NCBI RefSeq assembly: GCF_005503145.1
Contig: NZ_SCNV01000029.1
Location: forward strand, 37,825 to 101,824
Direction of reading: 5' to 3'
Source: Burkholderia sp. 4M9327F10
Lineage (GTDB): Bacteria; Pseudomonadota; Gammaproteobacteria; Burkholderiales; Burkholderiaceae
Length of the DNA stretch: 64,000 nt
A program made the position numbers and the translations under genes. This document shows positions 50,528 through 58,553 of this stretch, piece after piece. Numbering within the stretch: position 1 is the stretch's first letter; every line of letters starts with the position of its first letter. The notes under the pieces were generated by a model. It made no database searches. It worked only from the letters and a program-made list of their open reading frames with translations, and was not told where the DNA came from.

Positions 50528-52486
50528 ATGGGCAAAATTATCGGCATCGACCTCGGCACGACCAACTCGTGCGTGGCGATCATGGAAGGCAATTCGGTCA
50601 AGGTGATCGAGAACTCGGAAGGTGCGCGCACCACGCCGTCGATCATTGCTTACATGGAAGACGGCGAGATTCTCGTCGGCGCGCCTGCGAAGCGTCAGTC
50701 GGTCACGAACCCGCGCAACACGCTGTACGCGGTCAAGCGCCTGATTGGCCGCCGCTTTGAAGAAAAGGAAGTGCAGAAAGACATCGGCCTGATGCCGTAC
50801 AAGATCGTCAAGGCCGACAACGGCGACGCATGGGTCGAAGTGCGCGATCAGAAGCTGGCTCCGCCGCAAATCTCGGCTGAAGTCCTGCGCAAGATGAAGA
50901 AGACCGCTGAAGACTACCTTGGCGAGCCGGTCACCGAAGCGGTGATTACGGTTCCCGCGTACTTCAACGACAGCCAGCGCCAGGCTACCAAGGACGCCGG
51001 CCGCATCGCCGGTCTGGAAGTCAAGCGGATCATCAACGAACCGACCGCAGCCGCGCTCGCGTTCGGTCTCGACAAGGCTGAGAAGGGCGACCGCAAGATT
51101 GCCGTGTATGACCTCGGCGGCGGCACGTTCGACATTTCCATCATCGAGATCGCCGACGTTGACGGCGAAATGCAGTTCGAAGTGCTCTCGACGAACGGCG
51201 ATACGTTCCTCGGCGGTGAAGACTTCGACCAGCGCATCATCGACTACATCATCGGTGAGTTCAAGAAGGAACAAGGCGTCGACCTGTCGAAGGACGTGCT
51301 CGCGCTGCAACGCCTGAAGGAATCGGCTGAAAAGGCGAAGATCGAACTGTCGTCGAGCCAGCAGACCGAAATCAACCTGCCGTACATCACGGCAGACGCG
51401 TCGGGTCCGAAGCACTTGAACCTGAAAATCACGCGTGCAAAGCTCGAAGCGCTGGTGGAAGAACTGATCGAGCGCACCATCGAACCGTGCCGTCTGGCTA
51501 TCAAGGACGCGGGCGTGAAGGTCGGCGAAATCGACGACGTGATTCTCGTCGGTGGTATGACGCGTATGCCGAAGGTGCAGGAAAAGGTTAAGGAATTCTT
51601 CGGCAAGGACCCGCGCCGTGACGTGAACCCGGACGAAGCCGTGGCTGTGGGCGCCGCGATTCAAGGCCAGGTTCTGTCGGGCGACCGCAAGGACGTTCTG
51701 CTGCTCGACGTGACCCCGCTGTCGCTCGGCATCGAAACGCTCGGCGGCGTGATGACGAAGATGATCAACAAGAACACCACGATCCCGACGAAGCACGCGC
51801 AAGTGTATTCGACGGCGGACGACAACCAGGGCGCCGTGACGATCAAGGTGTTCCAGGGCGAACGCGAAATGGCAGCCGGCAACAAGCTGCTGGGCGAGTT
51901 CAACCTCGAAGGTATTCCGCCGGCACCGCGCGGTGTGCCGCAGATCGAAGTGAGCTTCGACATCGACGCGAACGGCATTCTCCACGTCGGCGCCAAGGAC
52001 AAGGCAACGGGCAAGGAAAACCGCATCGTCATCAAGGCGAACTCGGGTCTGTCGGAAGCCGAAATCGAGAAGATGGTGAAGGACGCAGAAGCGAACGCGG
52101 AAGAAGATCACAAGCTGCGTGAGCTGGCCGATGCCCGCAACCAGGGCGACGCGCTGGTGCACAGCACGAAGAAGGCGCTCACCGAGTACGGCGACAAGCT
52201 GGAAGCGGCTGAGAAGGAAAAGATCGAAGCGGCGCTGAAGGACCTCGAAGAAACGCTGAAGAGCGGTGCGAGCGACAAGGCAGCGATCGAAGCCAAGATC
52301 GAAGTCGTGGCAACGGCCTCGCAGAAGCTCGGCGAAAAGATGTACGCCGACATGCAGGCTGCGCAAGGTGCAGCAGGCGCAGCGGCAGGTGCTGCCGGTG
52401 CAGCCGGCGGTGCCTCGGCCGGCGGTGCGAGCCAGCCGGAAGACGACGTGGTCGACGCCGAGTTCAAGGAAGTGAAGAAGGACTAA
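50528..52486 (+). CDS. dnaK: Hsp70 chaperone DnaK
   Basis: This 652-residue protein starts MGKIIGIDLGTTNSCVAIME (ATPase phosphate-1 loop). It has IAVYDLGGGTFDISII and the phosphate-2 region, VILVGGMTRMPKVQEKV and the linker DVLLLDVTPLSLG. The peptide-binding domain and helical lid end in a Gly/Ala-rich tail and the DDVVDAEFKEVKK terminus. DnaK folds and disaggregates proteins with DnaJ and GrpE, both adjacent. The frame is open further 5' to 50462, but CAGGAG upstream of 50528 and family alignment fix the start. Confidence 0.98.
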   Translation: MGKIIGIDLGTTNSCVAIMEGNSVKVIENSEGARTTPSIIAYMEDGEILVGAPAKRQSVTNPRNTLYAVKRLIGRRFEEKEVQKDIGLMPYKIVKADNGDAWVEVRDQKLAPPQISAEVLRKMKKTAEDYLGEPVTEAVITVPAYFNDSQRQATKDAGRIAGLEVKRIINEPTAAALAFGLDKAEKGDRKIAVYDLGGGTFDISIIEIADVDGEMQFEVLSTNGDTFLGGEDFDQRIIDYIIGEFKKEQGVDLSKDVLALQRLKESAEKAKIELSSSQQTEINLPYITADASGPKHLNLKITRAKLEALVEELIERTIEPCRLAIKDAGVKVGEIDDVILVGGMTRMPKVQEKVKEFFGKDPRRDVNPDEAVAVGAAIQGQVLSGDRKDVLLLDVTPLSLGIETLGGVMTKMINKNTTIPTKHAQVYSTADDNQGAVTIKVFQGEREMAAGNKLLGEFNLEGIPPAPRGVPQIEVSFDIDANGILHVGAKDKATGKENRIVIKANSGLSEAEIEKMVKDAEANAEEDHKLRELADARNQGDALVHSTKKALTEYGDKLEAAEKEKIEAALKDLEETLKSGASDKAAIEAKIEVVATASQKLGEKMYADMQAAQGAAGAAAGAAGAAGGASAGGASQPEDDVVDAEFKEVKKD

Positions 52487-52511
52487 AGCCAGGTCGCAAC
52501 TTGACCGTAAA

Positions 52512-52535
52512 GCCGCACACAGCGATGTGTGCGGC
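52512..52535 (+). terminator. Hairpin after dnaK
   Basis: GCCGCACAC-AGCGAT-GTGTGCGGC is a perfect 9-bp stem 25 bases after the dnaK stop, with no U tract behind it. It may be an mRNA processing or stability element that sets the dnaK:dnaJ ratio rather than a full terminator, as 267 bp separate the genes. Confidence 0.5.
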
Positions 52536-52753
52536 CCGGCAGCAAAATGGTCTGCAGCCGTTCCGGATGCACAACCTGCAAAGCGGTTATCGCGCCTGGT
52601 GAGCCTGTTTGGGCTCTCCGGGCACGTTTGTTTTAAGGAGGACGTTGCTCGATCCGTGCAAATGACGGACGGGCGGCGGCCGGACGAGTCGCTAGACTCC
52701 AGCATTCAAGAGGAGCCGCCGTGCCTTTGCTGCGCGGAGGGCGTTGAACCGAT

Positions 52754-53893
52754 ATGGCGAAACGGGATTACTACGAGGTTCTGGGCGTCGCAAAGAACTC
52801 GAGCGACGACGAAATCAAGAAGGCTTATCGCAAGCTTGCGATGAAGCATCACCCTGACCGTAATCCGGGCAACAAGGATGCGGAAGAGCATTTCAAGGAG
52901 GTGAAGGAGGCCTATGAAATGCTGTCGGACTCGCAGAAGCGGGCGGCGTACGACCAGTACGGCCACGCAGGCGTCGACCCGAACATGGGCGGCGCGGGCG
53001 CGCAGGGTTTCGGCGGGTTTGCCGATGCGTTCGGCGATATTTTCGGCGACATTTTCGGCCAGGCGGCCGGCGGCGCCGCGCGTGGCGGCGGCCGTGCCGG
53101 CCCGCAGGTGTATCGTGGCGCCGATCTGCGCTACAGCATGGAAATCACGCTGGAACAGGCTGCGCACGGTTATGACACGCAGATCCGTGTGCCGAGCTGG
53201 GTGTCGTGCGAAATCTGTCACGGCTCGGGTGCGAAGCCCGGTACCAAGCCGGAAACCTGCCCCACCTGTAACGGCTCGGGTTCGGTGCGCATGTCGCAAG
53301 GCTTTTTCAGCATTCAGCAGACTTGCCCGAAATGCCACGGCACCGGCAGCCATATTCCCGATCCGTGCCTGCACTGCCACGGCGCGGGCAAGGTGAAGGA
53401 AACCAAGACGCTGGAAGTGAAGATTCCGGCGGGTATCGACGACGGCATGCGCATCCGTTCGGCCGGCAACGGCGAGCCGGGCATCAACGGCGGTCCTTCA
53501 GGCGACCTGTACGTCGAGATTCACATCAAGCAGCACTCGGTGTTCGAGCGCGACGGTGACGATCTGCACTGCCAGATGCCGATTCCGTTCACCACCGCGG
53601 CGCTCGGCGGCGAGATCGAAGTGCCGACGCTGGCGGGCCGCGCGAGCTTCACCGTGCCCGAAGGCACGCAGTCGGGCAAGACGTTCCGTCTGCGCGGCAA
53701 GGGCATCAAGGGGCTGCGCTCGAGCATTGCCGGTGATCTGTATGTGCACGTGCAGGTCGAGACGCCGGTCAAGCTCACCGAGCCGCAGCGCGAGTTGCTG
53801 CAGCAGTTCGAGAAGTCACTGGTCGAGGGCGGTGCGCGTCACAGCCCGCAAAGCAAGAGCTGGTTCGATCGCGTGAAGAGCTTCTTCGATTAA
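52754..53893 (+). CDS. dnaJ: Hsp40 co-chaperone DnaJ
   Basis: This 379-residue type I DnaJ has a J domain with HPD in MKHHPDRNPG. A Gly-rich stretch follows (GGAGAQGFGGFADAFGDIFG). Then come four zinc-binding CxxCxGxG repeats (CEICHGSG, CPTCNGSG, CPKCHGTG, CLHCHGAG), and the C-terminal substrate-binding domains. It stimulates the DnaK ATPase. GGAGGG lies close upstream of the ATG. Confidence 0.98.
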   Translation: MAKRDYYEVLGVAKNSSDDEIKKAYRKLAMKHHPDRNPGNKDAEEHFKEVKEAYEMLSDSQKRAAYDQYGHAGVDPNMGGAGAQGFGGFADAFGDIFGDIFGQAAGGAARGGGRAGPQVYRGADLRYSMEITLEQAAHGYDTQIRVPSWVSCEICHGSGAKPGTKPETCPTCNGSGSVRMSQGFFSIQQTCPKCHGTGSHIPDPCLHCHGAGKVKETKTLEVKIPAGIDDGMRIRSAGNGEPGINGGPSGDLYVEIHIKQHSVFERDGDDLHCQMPIPFTTAALGGEIEVPTLAGRASFTVPEGTQSGKTFRLRGKGIKGLRSSIAGDLYVHVQVETPVKLTEPQRELLQQFEKSLVEGGARHSPQSKSWFDRVKSFFD

Positions 53894-53921
53894 TGGCAGT
53901 TTGAAGTTGGCGGTAGGCGAG

Positions 53922-55937
53922 ATGGTTGATGATCGCGGCGGCGTGTTCGCATTGCTCGACGATTGCGACGCGACTGCGGCGCGGCGCTCGAGCCGTCTCT
54001 ACACGCAGCTTGTGCACGAACGGGTTTGCGCCGAGGCGGCGCAGCTCGACGCGGTGTGCGCCGCGGTCGCGGCCGATCTGCAGCGCGGTTTGCATGCTGT
54101 GGTGCTGGGCGATTATGAGTTCGGTCGTCAGCTTGTGCTGGAGCGTGCGGCTGGAGTGACCGGGGTTGCGGTTGCGCAACGCGATGCTTCGCCGCGAGCC
54201 GCTTCGCGGTCGTCCGCTGGCGAGGCGGCTTGTGAACAGAAAACGCAGCGTGGCGATGCCTCGCTGCGTTTTTTATTGTTCGAACGCTGCGCGAAGCTCT
54301 CGCGTGACGAAGCCGACGCATGGCTCACACAATGCGATGGCGGCTTGGCGCAGCCATCGGTGGCGGGCACGGCGGGTGTGTGCGCCAGCGTCGACCAGGC
54401 GCAGTTCGAAGCGGCAATTGACGCAATTCATGAAGCGCTGCGGATCGGCGATTCTTATCAGGTCAACTACACCTACCGGCTCGGCTTTGATGTCTTCGGC
54501 ACGCCGGCTGGTCTTTACCGACGCCTGCGGGAGCGGCAGCCGGTTCCGTTTGGCGCGCTGATCGCGTTGCCGGGCGACCGCTGGGTGCTGTCGTGCTCGC
54601 CCGAGCTGTTTGTCGAGAAGGCGGGGACGAGGCTGCGCGCGCGTCCCATGAAGGGCACAGCACCGCGTGTGCCGGAAGACCCCATCGCCGATCGGCACGC
54701 AGCGGAGTTTCTCGCCAACGATCCCAAGAATCGCGCCGAAAACGTCATGATCGTCGACCTGTTACGCAACGATCTGTCGCGGGTCGCCGAGACGGGCTCG
54801 GTCAGCGTGCCGGCGTTGTTCTCGGTCGAGCCGTATGCGTCGGTGTGGCAGATGACGTCGACGGTGGAAGCGCAGTTACGCGCGCGGACCTCGTTTGCCG
54901 ACGTGCTGCGCGCCTTGTTTCCTTGTGGGTCGATCACCGGGGCGCCGAAGCACCACACGGTGCAACTGATCGACACGCTCGAAAGTACGCCGCGCGGTCT
55001 TTATACCGGCGCGATCGGCTGGCTCGATGCTCAGGAGGTTGCAACCGGCCTCAGTTCCAGGGATCAGCCAGACGGCACGCCGCACGCGGGCACTCACGAT
55101 CCGGCAGAAGGCGCTTGCGGCGACTTCTGCCTCTCCGTCGCCATCCGGACCTTGACGCTCGATGCGCCCGCGCCCGGCGTCAGCGAACGCCGGGGCAGCA
55201 TGGGCGTGGGAGCGGGAATCGTGCTGGATAGCGTCGCCGCCGACGAATATGCGGAGTGCGAATTGAAGGCCAGCTTCCTGACCGGAGCCGATCCCGGCTT
55301 CGAGCTGTTCGAGACCATGTACGCGACGCATGAGAACGGCGTCCGGCATCTTGCGCGCCACTTCGCACGGCTGGCGAGAAGTGCCGCATGGCTAGGTTTC
55401 CGGTTCGATGAACCTGACTTGCGTGGGCGCCTCGAAGCGCAGTGCGCGGGGCTACCGGCGGGAACGCCGCATCGTGTCCGGCTCGCGCTCGCCAAGAGCG
55501 GCGCCGTGCAACTGAGCGCAGCGCCGTTGACTCCGCTCGCAGACAGCGTGGTCGGCGTATTGCTCGCACCGGATCATGGCTTTGCCGCGACCGAGGCCAA
55601 CGATGCACTGTTGCACCACAAAACCACGCGCCGCGCGGACTACGACCGTGGCTGGCGTAATGCCGAGGCGCTCGGCGCCTTCGACACCCTGTTCTTCAAC
55701 GAGCGCGGCGAATTGACAGAAGGCGGCCGTTCGAATGTGTTCGTAAAGCTGGCAGCCCGCTGGTGGACTCCGCCGTTGTCGTCAGGCGTTTTGCCTGGCG
55801 TGATGCGTGGTGTGTTGCTCGACGATGCGGAGCTGGGTGCGGGTGAGCGCGTGCTAACGCGCGCCGACGTAATGAATGCTGAGGCGCTTCTTGTTTGCAA
55901 TGCCTTGCGCGGTGCTGTGCAGGCACGCGTCCTGTAG
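53922..55937 (+). CDS. pabB: Fused aminodeoxychorismate synthase component I and aminodeoxychorismate lyase (PabB-PabC)
   Basis: From ATG 53922 the protein has 671 residues; a TTG 21 bases earlier is possible but lacks a ribosome-binding site. The N-terminal ~430 residues are a PabB chorismate-binding domain (DSYQVNYTYRLGF, FGALIALPGDRWVLSCSPELF, ARPMKGTAPR with K244, ALFPCGSITGAPKH). The C-terminal ~220 are a class IV PLP lyase like PabC (FELFETMYA, LLHHKTTRRADYD with PLP lysine K567, FFNERGELTEGGRSNVF). Together they turn chorismate and ammonia into p-aminobenzoate for folate. An unusual Arg/Ser/Ala-rich segment (~residues 80-112) contains a terminator-like hairpin in the DNA. It follows dnaJ by 28 bases. 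Confidence 0.93.
   Translation: MVDDRGGVFALLDDCDATAARRSSRLYTQLVHERVCAEAAQLDAVCAAVAADLQRGLHAVVLGDYEFGRQLVLERAAGVTGVAVAQRDASPRAASRSSAGEAACEQKTQRGDASLRFLLFERCAKLSRDEADAWLTQCDGGLAQPSVAGTAGVCASVDQAQFEAAIDAIHEALRIGDSYQVNYTYRLGFDVFGTPAGLYRRLRERQPVPFGALIALPGDRWVLSCSPELFVEKAGTRLRARPMKGTAPRVPEDPIADRHAAEFLANDPKNRAENVMIVDLLRNDLSRVAETGSVSVPALFSVEPYASVWQMTSTVEAQLRARTSFADVLRALFPCGSITGAPKHHTVQLIDTLESTPRGLYTGAIGWLDAQEVATGLSSRDQPDGTPHAGTHDPAEGACGDFCLSVAIRTLTLDAPAPGVSERRGSMGVGAGIVLDSVAADEYAECELKASFLTGADPGFELFETMYATHENGVRHLARHFARLARSAAWLGFRFDEPDLRGRLEAQCAGLPAGTPHRVRLALAKSGAVQLSAAPLTPLADSVVGVLLAPDHGFAATEANDALLHHKTTRRADYDRGWRNAEALGAFDTLFFNERGELTEGGRSNVFVKLAARWWTPPLSSGVLPGVMRGVLLDDAELGAGERVLTRADVMNAEALLVCNALRGAVQARVL
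54240..54277 (+). terminator. Intrinsic-terminator-like hairpin inside the pabB coding region
   Basis: AAAACGCAGCG (54240-54250) and CGCTGCGTTTT (54262-54272) are perfect 11-bp reverse complements, followed by TTATT. The T run totals six. It is in frame, about 320 bases into the gene, encoding KTQRGDASLRFLLFE. In isolation it would be called a good terminator; translating ribosomes would normally suppress it. Confidence 0.6.
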
Positions 55938-56363
55938 CGCACGGCTCAGACGAGCCGCTGAGAGTTTGGCCAGTTGTCGGCCTTGTCTGACCAAGATGAA
56001 CAGTCCTTCGCAACGAGCACTGGTTCAGCAGCGGTTCATGCGCAGCAGACGCTCGATCGAGTTGATAAAGCGCGCATACCACACGATGTTGTGCAGTTCA
56101 GGCGAGGGGCGGGCGTGATCGCGGATCTCCGCGATGTTGATCAGGCAAATGGGGCTCATGGTCGTCTCGATTCGGTTTGCGGCGAGGCCGCAGGAGTGAA
56201 TCGCCAAAGATAGACGACATGATTCTCGGCTGAAATCGGACGTGTCCGAATTCAGAGGCGGTACGTTCGGAATTTCCGCATTGAACCTGTGCCCCAGTTT
56301 TTACAGAGGTCGCCCCGAAGGGCAACCATCGCGGCCACCGGGCCGCCGCTTATCTCAAAAGCG
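55938..56363. other. 426-bp region between convergent pabBC and panB, with one candidate small ORF
   Basis: Contains the 44-codon minus-strand ORF listed at 56025-56159. The 56,220-56,300 part holds small dyads (TCGGAC-GT-GTCCGA at 56236-56249, CGGAATTTCCG near 56278) and GTGTCCGA-type strings. These can occur at ends of degraded insertion sequences, but no transposase remnant is recognisable. No clear terminator for either flanking gene was found. Confidence 0.4.
56025..56159 (-). CDS. Small uncharacterised ORF (44 aa) downstream of panB
   Basis: From ATG 56159 to TGA 56025-56027, 44 codons, roughly four fifths ending in G or C, unlike the less GC-biased flanks. This argues for real coding. 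The product is MSPICLINIAEIRDHARPSP followed by a Trp/Tyr-containing helix (NIVWYARFINSIERLLRM) and ends NRC. It has an amphipathic helix but no signal peptide. GAGACG is a weak ribosome-binding site. The open frame extends to 56207. I do not recognise a family; it could be a fragment of a degraded gene. Confidence 0.45.
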   Translation of the reverse strand: MSPICLINIAEIRDHARPSPELHNIVWYARFINSIERLLRMNRC

Positions 56364-57179
56364 TCAAAACGTATGTTCCGGTCCCGGAAACGAGCCGTCC
56401 TTGACCGCACGCACATACGCCTCAACAGCGGCGCCAATGCTCGGCTGTCCCTGCATGAAATCCTTCACGAAGCGTGGACGCTTGCCGGGGAAAATCCCCA
56501 GCATGTCGTGCAGCACGAGCACCTGACCCGAGCAATCCACGCCTGCGCCAATGCCAATGGTCGGAATCCGCAGCTGTTTGGTCACTTCGGCCGCGAGCAG
56601 GGTAGGGATAGCTTCCATCACCACCAGTTGCGCGCCGGCCTGCTGGATCGCGAGCGCATCGCGCAGCAACTGGCTGGCGGCCGCTTCCGTCTTGCCTTGC
56701 ACCTTGAAGCCGCCGAACGCATGCACCGATTGCGGTGTGAGGCCGATGTGCGCACAGACCGGAATCGCCCGCTCTACCAGGAAGCGGATCGTGTCGGCCA
56801 GCCACTCGCCGCCTTCCAGCTTGATCATCTGGGCGCCGGCGCGCATCAATTCCACGGAACTGGCGAATGCTGCTTCCGGTGTGCCGTAGGTGCCGAACGG
56901 CAGATCGGCAACAACCAGCGCCTGCGGGCGCGCCCGTACCACGCAGGCTGTGTGATAGGCAATCTCGGCCAGCGTGACCGGCAGCGTCGTGGTCTGGCCC
57001 TGCACCACGTTGCCCAGCGAATCGCCGATCAGCAGAACGTCGACCCCCGCGCGGTCCAGCAGCGCCGAAAAACTCGCGTCGTAACAGGTGAGCATGACGA
57101 TCCTCTCGCCCGCGTCGCGCATCGCCTGCAGTTTCGGCACTGTAATGGCGTTGCGGCTCGTTTCCTGCAAATAGGTCAT
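56364..57179 (-). CDS. panB: 3-methyl-2-oxobutanoate hydroxymethyltransferase PanB
   Basis: This 271-residue enzyme transfers a hydroxymethyl group to alpha-ketoisovalerate, the first step to pantothenate. Start ATG 57179 (MTYLQETSRNAITVPKLQ). Motifs: MLTCYDASFSALLDRAG, LLIGDSLGNVVQG (Mg and ketopantoate binding), VADLPFGTYG, KLEGGEW, HIGLTPQSVHAFGGFKVQGK and GIGAGVDCSGQVLVLHDMLG. It is the last gene of the hda-HAD-pcnB-folK-kinase-panB run, 37 bases after the kinase. panC is not in this window. Confidence 0.97.
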   Translation of the reverse strand: MTYLQETSRNAITVPKLQAMRDAGERIVMLTCYDASFSALLDRAGVDVLLIGDSLGNVVQGQTTTLPVTLAEIAYHTACVVRARPQALVVADLPFGTYGTPEAAFASSVELMRAGAQMIKLEGGEWLADTIRFLVERAIPVCAHIGLTPQSVHAFGGFKVQGKTEAAASQLLRDALAIQQAGAQLVVMEAIPTLLAAEVTKQLRIPTIGIGAGVDCSGQVLVLHDMLGIFPGKRPRFVKDFMQGQPSIGAAVEAYVRAVKDGSFPGPEHTF

Positions 57180-57216
57180 GAGGTAATCCGTTGAAGAAAG
57201 AGAAGGGCGACGTCGC

Positions 57217-57942
57217 TTACAGCGAGGTGCCTTTGACAAAGAATTCCTTGCGCCCGCGCATCGTCTCGATGCGCTCGACGAGCAGTGCAAGGTCCGCGTC
57301 CGAGTCGAGCGGGTTCAGGTGTTCGGCGTTGACCGTCAGCACGGGCGTGCGGTCGTAGTGATAGAAAAACTCGTTATAGGCATCGCACAGGGCGCGCAGG
57401 TACGCGTCGGAGATCTGCAGCTCCATTGCGACGGCGCGCCTCTGGATGCGCGCAAACAGCACTTCCGGGCTGGCCTGCAGGTACACGACGAAATCCGGCG
57501 CCGGCGCTGCGCCCGGGCTTCCCGCAGAGGCCCGGGGCGCCTGGGTCTCGGTGCTTGCGTCGATGCGCCTCGCGAGCGCGCGGTACAGTTGCCATTCATC
57601 CTCAGGCAGCGTGAGCCGCGCGAAGATCTCGTTTTTCTGCGTCATGAAATCGGCGATCAGCGGCGTGCCGGCGGCATACACGGCTGTCACCTCCTGTGCC
57701 TGTTGCGCACGCTGCAGCGCGAAGTGCAGTTGCGCGGGCAGCGCGTAACGGGCGGTGTCGCGGTAAAAACGCTCGAGAAACGGATTGTCCTGGGGGCGTT
57801 CGAACAACGCGTGCATCGACCATCGTTCGGCGAGGCGCCGTGCCAGCGAAGTCTTGCCGACCCCGATCGGCCCTTCAATCGCAATGTAGCGGAACGGCGG
57901 GCGCAACTGGGGAGCCGTGACCGTCAGCGGGGAGGCGCTCAT
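57217..57942 (-). CDS. Deoxynucleoside kinase (dGK/dAK family)
   Basis: The 241-residue protein starts at ATG 57942, overlapping the folK stop (ATGA), so they are translationally coupled. A P-loop lies at residues 24-31 in AIEGPIGVGKTSLARRL, the glycine-rich form of the deoxyribonucleoside kinase family. RYALPAQLHFALQRAQQAQEV, LIADFMTQKNEIFARLTLPEDEW, DFVVYLQASPEVLFARIQRRA and a YNEFFYHYDRTPVL C-terminal part follow. It probably phosphorylates purine deoxynucleosides for salvage; exact substrate unknown. Confidence 0.88.
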   Translation of the reverse strand: MSASPLTVTAPQLRPPFRYIAIEGPIGVGKTSLARRLAERWSMHALFERPQDNPFLERFYRDTARYALPAQLHFALQRAQQAQEVTAVYAAGTPLIADFMTQKNEIFARLTLPEDEWQLYRALARRIDASTETQAPRASAGSPGAAPAPDFVVYLQASPEVLFARIQRRAVAMELQISDAYLRALCDAYNEFFYHYDRTPVLTVNAEHLNPLDSDADLALLVERIETMRGRKEFFVKGTSL

Positions 57943-58505
57943 GAGCAAGGGCCTTTGGTGACTTTCGTGACCTTGGCGGCATCTGTGTTGCCGCCGCTGA
58001 GCGCATTGAGCGCCTGGCACTGGCACGGCGATTTCATTTTCTCGATGCGCTGATCGGCGACCGCGGCGAGGAACGCGTCGGCGCGGCCATGTTGGGGAAT
58101 CGTGAGAGCCGGCTCGAGCTCGACCAGCGGCACGAGAGCGAAGGCGCGCTCGATGAGACGCGGGTGCGGCACGATCAGGTCGGGTTCGTCGATCGACTGA
58201 TCGCCGTATAGCAGGATGTCGAGATCGAGCGTGCGGGGCGCGTTGCGAAACGGGCGCTCGCGGCCGAAGTGCAACTCGATCGTGTGGCACAGCGCCAGCA
58301 GATGCCGAACCGGCAGCGTCGTTTCGAGCTTCACGACGCAGTTGTAGTAGTCGTCACCGCCCGCGTCGATCGGGGCAGTGCGATACAGGCTCGACTTGGC
58401 GAGCACGGTGATGGTGTGCTGTTGGGCCAGGCACACCACCGCGTCTTTCAGGGTCTGGCGCGCATCCCCGAGATTCGCGCCGAGGCCGAGATAAGCAACC
58501 GTCAT
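57939..58505 (-). CDS. folK: 6-hydroxymethyl-7,8-dihydropterin pyrophosphokinase FolK
   Basis: The 188-residue enzyme opens MTVAYLGLGANLGDARQTL. It has the HPPK signature RTLDLDILLYGDQSIDEPDLIVPHPRLIERAFAL region (RxxDxDI metal site) and YYNCVVKLETTLPVRHLL, all intact. It adds pyrophosphate to the pterin before condensation with p-aminobenzoate, the product of the pabB-pabC fusion ~2 kb away. The ~30-residue C-terminal tail (Cys/Lys-rich) extends past the family core. It is 48 bases downstream of pcnB. Confidence 0.96.
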   Translation of the reverse strand: MTVAYLGLGANLGDARQTLKDAVVCLAQQHTITVLAKSSLYRTAPIDAGGDDYYNCVVKLETTLPVRHLLALCHTIELHFGRERPFRNAPRTLDLDILLYGDQSIDEPDLIVPHPRLIERAFALVPLVELEPALTIPQHGRADAFLAAVADQRIEKMKSPCQCQALNALSGGNTDAAKVTKVTKGPCS

Positions 58506-58553
58506 GGCATCACTTCCTGCGACTATCGTTCGACGGCCCGCAACGCGGCCGCG

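Noticed and set aside
50519..52705. 728-codon minus-strand frame opposite dnaK
   Set aside because: Long antisense frames over hsp70 genes are a known consequence of codon bias; no ribosome-binding site or recognisable domain.
56220..56320. Possible insertion-sequence end remnants (GTGTCCGA strings, small dyads)
   Set aside because: No transposase fragment, no target duplication and no matching partner end could be seen.
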